A stretch of 64,000 bases of DNA from contig NW_023503423.1 in assembly GCF_014529535.1 (NCBI RefSeq), positions 1,262,990 to 1,326,989 of the forward strand. Direction: 5' to 3'. A program made the translations under genes and the position numbers. Shown here piece by piece: positions 22,158 to 34,000 of the stretch (positions are counted from its first letter, which is position 1; every line of letters begins with the position of its first letter). This stretch comes from Bradysia coprophila (Eukaryota; Arthropoda; Insecta; Diptera; Sciaridae). Below the pieces are notes generated by a model that was not told where the DNA came from, did not search any database, and saw only the letters and a program-made list of their open reading frames with translations.

Positions 22158-23085
22158 TGCACTGGAAGCAGTGAAAGGGTTGCAGGAATGTTTTAAATAA
22201 TTGAGGAACGATACTAGTAGTCTTGGGTGTAGCTGAAGCTATAGTTTAGCTACTATCTGTGGTAGAAGAAGTAGGGTATTCGATCTGAACTAGTTATTAG
22301 AAAGTGGATCTGGAAGTTAGATCGGAAGCTATGTTGTTGTGTTGCTCGAGTTTTTCCCGTTGGAATTTTAAATCAATTCTCGTCAAAATATTTCACCAAA
22401 AACGTTTTCTCAATTTTTAATGTTTTTTTTTTGTCGTTTTTATTATTATTTAAAAAGAAAACAAACAATCAAATATCACTCACAGTTTCGTTTCATTTGT
22501 GGTTAAAAATTCTATAAATAATCACGAACGCTACGACTATCATGTTTTTCGTTTAGCTTCTAGGGTTTTATATGTACAACGTTTTGGGCATTACAAAATT
22601 TCTAATTTAATTCAAAAGAAAATCGTAACGCAATTTCAATTTTTTTTTTTTTTTTAAATATTATGTGACTAAGGATTGAAGCGGAATGACTTCGACCCCC
22701 AGATAGGTAAAAAATGATCCAACAGCTTCACGCCGAGATCTGACAAAATCATTCCATTTGACCCTCGAGTCACGTCGGCTATTTTTACATCCGGCCAATC
22801 CAATAAGGTAGATTTCGATCAAAAAATAAATATTTTTTTCATCAAAATTAATTAAAGAGAAGAAGGAGGTCTGAAATAGGCTCATTTCGTTTCTGGGTAA
22901 AAAAAAAACTATTTTTGCTCTAAGAGCAGTGGACAACGAGAAGCTGATTCCGCTCGAAGGGCAATAATAGATAGCCAATGAAAAGTGGGACGAAAAGAGC
23001 CGTTTTCATCACTACCTTCCGGGGGCGGGTGGAAATCTTACGTTTTTCGACCGACTGGATATAAAATAATCTTAAGACATAAGAA
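22158..23085 (-). other. Probable 3' UTR/downstream region of the NRF-like gene
   Basis: No separate gene is supported. A minus-strand AATAAA occurs at about 22438-22443, and a long T run at 22640-22656. The exact transcript end is unknown. Confidence 0.4.
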
Positions 23086-26000
23086 CTAAACTAAAAGTTT
23101 TTTTCGATTTGGTGTCATTATTTTGAGCATAGTTACCACTGGTGCTTCGAAGGAAAGCGAAACGATGAACGAGAGAATATATGATGCGACCACTTGACCG
23201 AAGAATGTGATTACCTACGACAGAATTGCGTAAAATCGTTTTTAAGTTCTTTGATCATTGATTTGTCGAGATCTTTTTCATTTACCATGGAATCCGATCC
23301 AAGATGAAGCGGTGCATCACTGTTCAAAGCTAGCAATCGAATAACAATCGGATGGACTAGATACGCACAATAGGTGACTCTAGAAAATGGATATATGCAT
23401 GGAGCCGACAGCAATGTATTTATGTATCCACCATAGCCCGTTGAGCATGCAACAACGATCCATGCCAATGCTGCTGCCCAAGCCGAATGGCTCAGTGAAC
23501 TGAACGCTGCCGCGTAAAATTGCGGTAGTTCGGTGTTGTACAAACCATAAATTAGATACAATAAAGTGGCAGCAGACAATATCCATCCGGTGATGATTGT
23601 TGGCTAGAATGGGAACCGGAAGTTAATTTTTTTTTCTCATTCCGTTGGTATAACACAACGCGTTCTCCGCAACATTACCATTCTCATGCGAATCTTGCAA
23701 TTCGTTTTGAACAACAACCAGCCGACACACATTCCAATTAGATATGGTCCCAATCGTGTCCACGGTTTGTCGTAGATTTTGTCGAACAAAGCAAGAGGAT
23801 CGTCACTGTTCGGGCTGTGATTGTATGAAAATGCTATGTAGCCCGTTGTCGCCCATGACGATAGCATAAACACCACTAACATGCTCAAGGCTACTTTGAA
23901 GTGTCTGTAGAGGTCAGGGATTCAGTCACGAACAACGGATATATTGAGTGATTGCCTAACTTACCGAACTGCAACGATCAAAATAACCGCTCCTATCACA
24001 TAGAACTGGGTGTCGTCAGAGAGGTACCAGCTCCATAACATGCACTGAAAACAATATTGGAGCGGTCATCACATAGAGCTTCTACTGAATTTCTTCTAGA
24101 CTGACTACTGACTGTCAGCTTGAATAAAGGTTAACCTGTCACAGACGGCAAGCATATCAACCGTTTTACTATTCAAACTATTACTTCATTTGATCGAAGA
24201 TTTTCAGAGATTGATTTCAAAAATCTTTTACTTCATTTGTTTTGAACATGATTTTTGCTATTTAAGACCTCATCAGTCAGAGAAGAAGACTCCGAAGTTT
24301 CTGTTGGTAGTTTTAGCAACGACCAAAGAAATGAGCGTGGAAATACTTTACTCAACTTCTTACAGCAACACAATTTGTACGCAATGAATTCATTTTTTGC
24401 AGGAAAGCCTCAACGGAAATGGACTTGGGCTAGTGCAGATGGTGTAACGAAAAATGAGATCGATTACATCATAACTGGCTGTAAGTCAACCGTTAAGAAC
24501 GTTACGGTCCTAAACAATTTTTCAACCGGTAGTGATCACCGAATGGTTCGTGCAAGAGTCACGTTAAATACCAGATTTCAAAGATCACAACTAGTTCAGA
24601 AAAGTGAAAGGATTGACGTACAACGGCTTTACACACAAAATGAAGAATTTGCTACGAAAATGACTGCCGAATTAGATAACGTCAACAATCAATGTGAAAC
24701 ATTGGACGAATTGAATACCAAAATCGTCGATACAATAATGGGTTTCATGAAATCCAAATGCAAATCCGTCCAAGGGAAAGAATCAAAACTCAGCAGAGAA
24801 ACATTAGACCTGATCGCAAGCAGAGCAGAGTTGGTAAAAAACGGAGGACGAGATTCGGTGGAATACCGGAACCTGTCTAAAAGTATCAACAAAGCAAGGA
24901 GATCAGATGAAAGAAAATATAATGTCCAATTGGCTCAAAACATAATTGAAGCTAACTGCAATATGAAAGTCCTACGAAGAAAAATGACAAACGCCAAAAA
25001 AGAAATCTTCAAATTACGAGACAAAACAGGAACGATCCAAACGGATCGAAATGCGATATTAAACATTGCAACAGAATTTTATGAGAATTTGTTTTCTTCA
25101 GCAAGACAGAGCCCAACGGAAGAAACCGAAGATAGACCAATAATAAGAAACGTGGGATCGGAGGATATGCCCGACATAACTGTTGATGAAGTCAAAGCTG
25201 CAGTAGCCGAGATGAAAAACAAAAAGTCTCCCGGAGAAGATGGTGTTCCAGTGGAAGCCATTAAACTAGGTGGAGACTCATTATTAAAGGCAATCACGGC
25301 TTTGTTTAATCAATGTCTCCAATGGGAAGAAGTACCAGAAGCCTGGGAAAATGCGGTAATTACATTGCTGCATAAAAAAGGAGACATAACAAAGCTGGAA
25401 AATTACCGACCCATAAGCCTATTGTCAACACTCTACAAGTTGTTTATGAAAATCATTACGAAGAGGAACACTAACAAGTTCGACTTCTACCAACCTGTTG
25501 AACAAGCTGCTTTCAGATCTGGTTTCAGCACAAACGACCATTTGCAGGTGATGAGAACGCTTATTGAGAAGTGTCGTGAATACAACATCGACATAGTCTT
25601 GCTATTCATAGACTTCGAAAAAGCTTTCGATTCAGTGGAAACATGGTCGATATTGGACGCATTAGACGAATGTAGAGTAGACTCAAGGTACTCCAACACA
25701 ATTCGATATGTGTACAAAAATGCTACTTCATGTATAAAACTTCATAAGAGCACGGAGAAATTCAGAATTGGCCGAGGTGTAAGGCAGGGTGACACCATTT
25801 CACCGAAATTATTCACGGCGATTCTGCAGAGTATTTTTAGGAAGTTAAACTGGAGTAAAATGGGATTAAAGATAAATGGAGAGTACCTGAGCAATCTCCG
25901 CTTCGCTGATGACATTGTACCGATAGCAGCGAATCTAGGTCAGGCTCAGCTTATGCTACAACAGTTAAGTGAAGAGGCGAGCAAAGTTGGCCTCACGATG

Positions 26001-28046
26001 AACTTATCGAAAACAAAAGTCATGACCAACATCGGGGACGATAGAGAAATCAAAATTGGTGACACTGTCATTGAACGAGTCGACAGCTATGTATATCTAG
26101 GACATAAACTGAAGTTAGGTCTGGACAACCAAACTGCAGAAATAAGACGTAGGATTGGTCTTGCATGGGCAGCGTTCGGAAAACTCAGACTAATTTTCAA
26201 AAGCAAAATGAATAATAGTCTGAAACGCAAAGTTTTCGACACTTGTGTCCTTCCAGTGCTCACTTATGGAGCGGAAACGTTAACTTTAACAAAAGCATCC
26301 GAAGATAAATTGAGAGTGACACAAAGAGCCATGGAACGGAGTATGCTTGGAATAACACTCAGAGACAGAATGACGAATCAATGGATTCGACAACAAACCA
26401 GGGTCGTTGATGTCATGGAAAGAATAGCATCTCTGAAATGGAGCTGGGCGGGACATATTGCAAGAAGGACAGACGAACTTTGGACCAAAAAGATCATGAA
26501 CTGGCGACCATATAAAAGACGAGCTATAGGTAGACCACCAGAGAGATGGACAAACGGAATTAAGAATATTGCAGGTACAAACTGGCAGCAAATGGCAATG
26601 GATCGTACGAAATGGAAAGAAGTTGGAGAGGCCTACATCCAGCAGTGGATAGAAACAGGCTGAAAAAGAAGAAGAAGAAGAAGTCAGAGCTTGCCGTTTA
26701 TTCTTGCGGTCGTTGTCGATAACAGATGACAGCCGTCTGTAACAGGACAAACGATTTCCATTTCTCTTTTGTATATCGGAAACGTTGACTAAATACGTCA
26801 AGACAAGACTTAGGATGCTGGTCTTGACTGATGTTGTTTCTCGCAGATTTACAAAATAAAAACAAAAACCGAATGGAGGTCTGACGACCGTGTATGGATC
26901 TTATATGAATATTATTGATAACATACCATGTCTTCAACCGGAAACAGTGTATTGATGTAGAGTACGTTGCGCCACCAATATTGCGGACAATTGACATGAT
27001 CCAATGTCGGCGGTTCGAACACGGAATGGTGTTCCGAGTATTTCATTGTCACTTCCACCACTCCCAGTACGAACATGTACGGTGCCGTTAATCTGTTGGC
27101 GGAATAAAATGAGGACAAATTGCATTAGCATCAAGAGATCCCAGTGTTTCATATCCATCAGACCTAATAAATCGGTAAAAGATCAATCCAAAGAAATGGT
27201 ACGTTCCGGCGGTAACTTCGCTGACACCTTGCGACAATTTCTCAAGTTTGCCTTTGGCATTCGTGCGGAAGTAGATGTAGGACACCAGGAAGCCACTTTG
27301 GAGAGGAAAGAAAATGTTTTTTTTATCGTTTGAGTTTATAAGGAATGTTGCGCAGGGTTTTACCTGATGAAAAAGAAAGTATCGACACTGTACGCACCAT
27401 TGGTTATGGTTTGGAATAGAAATTCCTTTTCCACAACTTTCCTCAGCTCCATGTTGTCAGAGTACTTGAATACGATAATGCAGGTGTGACCTTTAGATCA
27501 GAGAAAACAACATTGAACAATTGTCCTAAAAAGACGCGAGAGCAACTGTTGATGCCTCAGCCAATAATATTTTGTTAAGAGCAATAGACTCTTTGCAAAT
27601 TTGTAGCCTACATTTAGGCGGAAAATATTCGTTTTTTGTTGATTTCTCTGAACCACTGTTTTTGAAAAAGCAAAACCATTCAAACTACCAAAAATGTGTT
27701 GCTTTTAAGAGGAATGAATCTATACACGGCTAAATAGTTGCCTACATTTTGGGGCAAAATTTTGATGATAATTTTGGACTCGCATCCTTTTTGGAAAAAG
27801 TACGACCATCGTTAAAATGTGTTAGCTTTTGATAAAAATTTAAATGTTTGTGGTTTGCGGCATATTCTTACAACGACTGACATTCATTCCGAAGTAACTA
27901 CAATTACATACCTAATATAACCCAAGCCATAGAGATGGCTCTGAGACCATGAATAGATGGAATTGTATCGCTGCCAACTCGTCTATCACAAATTGCATTA
28001 AAATTGGTCACAATTGAAAACGACAGCAAAAGTTCCGACCAAACAC
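23086..28046 (-). CDS. NRF-like gene, exons 5-12: acyltransferase-3 domain
   Basis: Residues 371-807. SIHGLRAISMAWVILGH carries the family Arg (406) and the presumed catalytic His (417, formed across the exon 5/6 junction). Then come DTFFFISGFLVSYIYFR, LTAPYMFVLGV, the CPQYWWRNVLYINTLF motif, CMLWSWYLSDDTQFYVIG, VTYCAYLVHPIVIRLLAL and several more transmembrane helices. The C-terminus needs a 71-bp intron (23215-23285): splicing replaces a tail of NEKDLDKSMIKEL... by VITFFGQVVASYILSFIVSL and FEAP, the expected last helix. Confidence 0.88.
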
Positions 28047-31000
28047 CTGGAAAATGAGAACTGATTTCTGTTTGTTCAAAGAACAACAACCCAACTGTAA
28101 GCAATTTGGATCTCTTTATTGAGCCAAAGTCTTAGATCAGTAGGGCAGTAAACGCAAAATTTAAGTTTTGCAATGTTGCTGCACATTGGTGGTTGTCATG
28201 TGATCAACATTATCGATTTGTGCAACTTAACAATCACGAATTTTCGCGTTTCTGACGCATCATTATACTCACTCAATTTCACATCATCAGACTCAGAAAT
28301 AACTGACGATTCGGCAGCCAAATTCTCGTCGGAATTATTGTTGTTCATATTTCGCGGTATAACAATGCCAATGGGAAGATCGTTCTTGTTGGGCACTGCA
28401 TCTGTTAGATCGTACGTCGTACAATTGATTCCAGATGACGAATCCGATGCTATTTCCTTGGTCATTTTCTTCTTTCGTCTCAGCTTCAACTGATGCCTTA
28501 GCACCAATTCATAGACCGTTCCCCAAACCAATAGTGCGCCAACTATTGACGAGACCACACTTTATGATGCGAAAGAGAGAAATTAGTTTTAAAATGTTCC
28601 TCAGAGAACGAAGACCAACAATTATTACACCAAAATAATGAACGTGCGGTCCGCTGCATAGTTATAAGGAGTTTGTGTAGGCGATCGGACTGTCATTATG
28701 GTCACTTGTTGATTGGACTGCAATTTTTGTGAAAAGTGTCCCATGACTTTGACATCATTGTCGCTACATGTAGATGGTAGACATAAGCCTACGTAAACGA
28801 TGCGAGACACTGGAACAACTGATGTTGCATTGACTAGCATTTTTAGGACGAAAAATCCGGGCAGAAATGGTGGATTTTCAAATGGAATCGAACTGGATGA
28901 TGGATTGTATACGCCGCTATGGCTTAGACCATCTTTACGCATCTCATCTTTTTCTGAAATAAAGAAGAAGTTTACACCTTCCTAATTTGCAGTAGTGGCA
29001 ATAACTCCAAGCAAACACGAGACGTAACGGAAGGTTACATTGGATGCTGCGAAAGTAATTCATTACATGAGGTAACAAGGTTGTGATAAAAAAAAACTCC
29101 CACTGGTGTTTTTGAGTAACAAGCTTCGGTAACTGTCTTTACGACACAAGTTGCTCAAAAACACACAAGTAAATTTGGGAGTATCAGAAAGTCGTTTCCG
29201 AAGTAATGAAGTATACGTAGCAGCATCCAATGTATTCTGGACTTTATTACTACCTGTCCCATGCGAAACACTGAAAATAGTCCATAAATAATGGATTATT
29301 TTCGCAGGGGTTAACTTGCTACGTAATGGTCACCTTTCGCATGGGATAGGTAGAAAACTTGTTTACTAGCAGGAGTTTCACTTGTAAACAATTTGAGATT
29401 TGCAGTGTTTTGCTACAGTTGGTTCCAGAGAAATGATAACAGATGGCGCTGCGCTCTATAGACACTTGTTGTCATTTCTCTGGTTGGTTCACAAGCACCC
29501 ACTACTAGTGTACAATAATAGTTCACATTATGTGTTGAAAAGGCTGTGAACGTGAACAACTTACGAAAAGTGTCTTCATGGAAATCAGTCCGATGAATAC
29601 TCATACACAATGATAATGATCCGGTAAAGTAGTTATTGCCGTAGAAGAATCCAGTACTATGCCGGCCAGATGCATCGTCCACTGAAAGTAGATAAACATT
29701 CTTAATAACTAATCGTCATTGCATCAACAATAATGTAAAGTGAAAAATTAATATTGATTCTAATATGCCACAGAATAAATAAAATCGTGCCGTGTGGGTG
29801 CGATAAAGAATTTTTTTTATTTTTTTTTTAAATTGATGTGCAATCTGCATTTAACGATTCCACTTTGCTAATAAAATAAGACAACATTCACTAGAAGAAC
29901 GTTTAATAGATGTTTTACAGTGAGGGCATTTTTCGCATTTTGAAATACCTTCATATCCTCGAGCATATCGTTGTACCTCCTCTTGCGATACTAATTTTTT
30001 GGGACTGTTTACTATTGTCTATCAGTCGTTTCGGTTTGTGGACCAGCTGATGCTAAGATGTGGTTGCACATTTATAATCGGCCAATAACGTCAGATAATA
30101 TCGTTATTAGACGATAATATCGTCAGATAATATCGTTATTAAACGATAATATCGTCAGATAATATCGTTATTAAACGATAATATCGTCAGATAATATCGT
30201 TATTAGACGATAATATCGTTCAAAAGCGATATCTAAATTGTAAAATTATAAAATATTGCTTCGACGATACGATCGTTTTCCGGACGATATTGTCGTTGAA
30301 AAAACGGTAGTATCGTTTTTGAGGCGATAAAAATGTCCGCTTAAAAAAAAACCCTCACAAATTGGATAGATTCACAAAATGCATCTCTCACGATCTTTTT
30401 GAACAAAATAAAAACGATTTGTTCTTTACTAGCAAAATGGATGAGGCGAAGGCTGCATAAATTACTTTTAAAATCTATTCAATTAAAAGACCACCACCAA
30501 ATCATCACCAAATCATCACTCGCTCATCACATCCATTCAAAATAATTATGAGAGCCAATAACGCGTATTCGAGTCAATTATTAGAATTGAGTCAATTATT
30601 AGAATTGAGGTATGGCTACAATGCAACACAGCCATCAGAGTAATCAAAAATGTCTACTTCAAGCTATACAAATTGTCACAGGGTACGTAACAGATTCTCC
30701 AACTGTCCTAGTGATGATCTAGCCGTCTACGAAAGGTTAACCTGTTGCAGATGGCAAGCATATGACCACTATTATTATCGGGTCTGTTACTTCCATCGAT
30801 CAAAGTATTTTTATTCTGTTGATTTCAAATCTTGTACTTCAATTTTTTTAACGTGCATTTTTCTATATAAAAGACTATATTACTCAAAGCTTGTCATTAT
30901 TATTGTCGTCGTAATCGATAACAGATGAATAGCCGTATGTAACAGGTTAACAGAAATTTTTAGCTTGCACACAAAAAGATCATATTTTGTACACTTCTAA

Positions 31001-34000
31001 TAATTTGCATACGAGGTTCTGAGGTTACGAGCGACCTTGTATTACTGTTAACTGATGTTGACTTTTGACTTGCCTACATCTTATTGATTTTTTTTTGTAA
31101 ATTTGTAACACTTAAGAATAGAGTTAGTCTTATGACATTTAGATGGTCAGCAGAAGATGAACATAATTTTTTGAGTTCATTATTCAAACTGTCTGAATGG
31201 AATTTGCAGATAATTTTCTTGCAACTGTGTCATTATGCAAAATAATTAATTTTAATGAGCTGGAACATTAATATGATTCGAATTTTCATTAAATTATTTA
31301 TGATAAATTCCAATGCAAATAGATATCGGTGTGGGATATACGCAGGCTGTATCATAGCCCTACGTCAGTGAAGGGCCGTGACACAAGTCCGTTCACACTG
31401 AAAAATTTGACAAAAATTTGTTTCCGTAGGACTGAGGAACATATATACACGAACTTTTTGACTTTTCCCCCTTTGCTCCTACTACCCCCCCCCCCAAAGT
31501 ATTTTATTCGTAATATGGGCGTCCATACGAGTTCAACGAGCTATCACACGCCTCATAAGGTTAAGATTTGGCCGAGATATTAAATTTCAAAATTTGGAAA
31601 TTCGTATGAAGAAATGGATTTCCATACATTCTGAAATAGATGAATTTTACCAACCTTTGTCACTTTGTCCCTTTGTTACAACGAAACTTTTGAATTTACC
31701 GGTGGATTTAGCTGAAATTTTCAGGGTATGTCAAGGACGTAATTCTAAGAAAGTAATTTGAAGGGATTGTCATAAACTTTTAACTTCGGAGCTATGAGCG
31801 TTTTAAGCTATTGAGTTATAGGACCCATAACTCAGAAAATATTCGTTTAAAAGACAAATTTAGAGTTTCAAATTTCAGTCAACACGTGTTTCAGTGTTTT
31901 CAACAAAAATCTACCATTTGGGAGCTATGAGCGTTTTAAGTGCGAGCTATGTCAGCCATAACTCGGAAAATGTGGCAGATAGAAACCTCGTATAAAAGAC
32001 AAAGTTATAGAGTTTTAGATTCTAGTCGATGCGTGTTTCATGGTTTTCGTTTATTTGGGAGCTGTGAGCGTTTTAAGTGCGTCAAATTTTCCAATTTCAT
32101 CAACTTATTGATTTTCGTCAAATTTTCAATTTTCGTTAAATTTTTAAATTTCGTCAAATTATCGAATTTCGTTAATTTTTTTTATTTTCGTCAAATTTTC
32201 GATTTTCGTCAAATTTTTGAATTTCGTAAAATTTTCGATTTTCGTCAGATGAAAGCTGGAAGGCTCAGATCAAAGAGAAAGTTATACACTTTTGTAAGAA
32301 GAATATTTTCGTTCGAACTGCACAATATAATTGTCTTTTATCTGCGACCAAATTCTAAAAAATCGCGACTTGCAAAAGAGCTGATTTCGCCGAAAACCAC
32401 TTACAGTGGAGGTGTGACGCAAGTCCTGCTATCCACTTACAAAAGAACTGATATCGATGTAGGTGACGCTTACAGAGTCGACACGCAAAAAGATATGCGT
32501 CACAAATGGCAGCTGATGAGGATAGTACGCGAAAGTTTGATCAACAAAAATTTTACCAGAAAAATTTTAGGAAGAAAATTATAATAAAAACGTTTGCGTC
32601 ACAAGTGGCAGATGTTGAGGAAGGAAAATTTTTATAATTGTGAAATATATTGCTTTAAAGAACGGAATTCAGACGGAAGAAAGCCGAAGCATCTGCCACT
32701 TGTTGACGCAAATTTTTTTGTTATAATTTTCTTTCTAAAATTTTTCGGGTAAAATTTTTGTTGATCAAGCTTTCGCGTGCTTTCCTCACCAGCTGCCATT
32801 TGTGACGCATATCTTTTTACGTGTCGAATCTGTAAGCGTCACCTACACCGATATCAGTTCTTTTGTAAGTGGATAGCAGGACTTGCGTCACACCTCCACT
32901 GTAAGTGGGTTTGGGCGATACACATCTGCCTGCAACTGAATTGTTTTTTCAACAAAGAGCTTTACCTACCCAGGAAAAATGACTCATTACTTCATTGACA
33001 TTATGATTTTTAAAACTAATTTCCCGATGGCTTAGTAAGTATAATAACTTGTGTGGCTGCACCCCTCGCCTTCAGCTCGAGTTGCAAACGCCACACTTGG
33101 CAAAATAAAAAGTTCAAAACAAGGATGTAATCTACTTTAATTAACTGATTGAAGCAGGCGGAGGATCTCGAACAAAAAATGCGATATTAACACTTTGAAA
33201 GATCTTTGACTTGAGCGACATAAATCGGTATATGCAGTCTGTTTTGGACACGCAAAAAGCGCATTTATGTTTTGAAACAGAGGAAACTTGGATAGGTCTG
33301 TTTCAAGGTTATTTGAGCTGTCAGAACGTCATCCACAGTCATAACCAAAAAATTGTTGTTGACAAAATGTTTGCGAAAGATTTAAATTCCCTAAGATTCC
33401 CTGAAAAACAACTAAAAAAAGGCACACAAACTACGGACTAACAGATAAAGCGTGAAATAGGCCCTGAAGCGAAGCCAAGTGACTTCTAGGGTGGGACATA
33501 TATCACCAAGACCAAAATTAACTCGTCTAATGCTCAATATTTTTTGTAGCTCAGTTCAACACCCAATAAAAATAATAAATTTCAGAATAGATCAGTTGCA
33601 TCGCATGGACCGAAAAATCAAACAAATAAACCGAAATGAAACGGTTAATGTTTCCAATCAAAACTGTTACGGTGAAAGCATTACGTAAGCTGTAGAGAGT
33701 ATACAATGTGTATGTAAAGGAAAACACATAACAAGTTTGGTGCTATGGTCTAGTCATATATGAACCTCAGGGCATACCTGTCTGCGATGAACGAAAACAA
33801 AACAGCTGGAAAAAGTTTTTACTTTTTACATGTCATCGTGCGGTAAAGTGCACTTTACATCACCGTTTGTAACTGTGAAGAAGTGCATACCGGACGCTAG
33901 CATGTAATAATATGATAAGCACTTGCAGGAAAATTTACTTATCCACTCTAGGGTTATGTACACACTTCCTTCTCATGAGTAAGCAAATTTTCCGGCCGGT

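Larger units (their letters stand above)
24135..26746. mobile_element. piggyBac-like MITE copy A, split by an RTE insertion
   Basis: The left part 24135-24282 starts TTAA|CCTGTCACAGACGGCAAG; the right part 26690-26746 ends GCCGTCTGTAACAGG. Together they match copies B (30741-30946) and C (36775-36955). TTAA precedes the left end; the right flank is ACAA, probably mutated. CCTGT ends with TTAA target sites point to the piggyBac superfamily (inference). Located in intron 8 of the NRF-like gene. Confidence 0.75.

Noticed and set aside
23215..23285. NRF C-terminal tail NEKDLDKSMIKEL...
   Set aside because: Replaced by the spliced helix VITFFGQVVAS, which fits the family; the stretch is an intron with GTAAAT and TCGTAG boundaries.
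31940..32584. 214-codon plus frame
   Set aside because: It runs through a 137-bp duplication, the TTTTCGTCAAA minisatellite and one arm of a foldback; it is not a gene.
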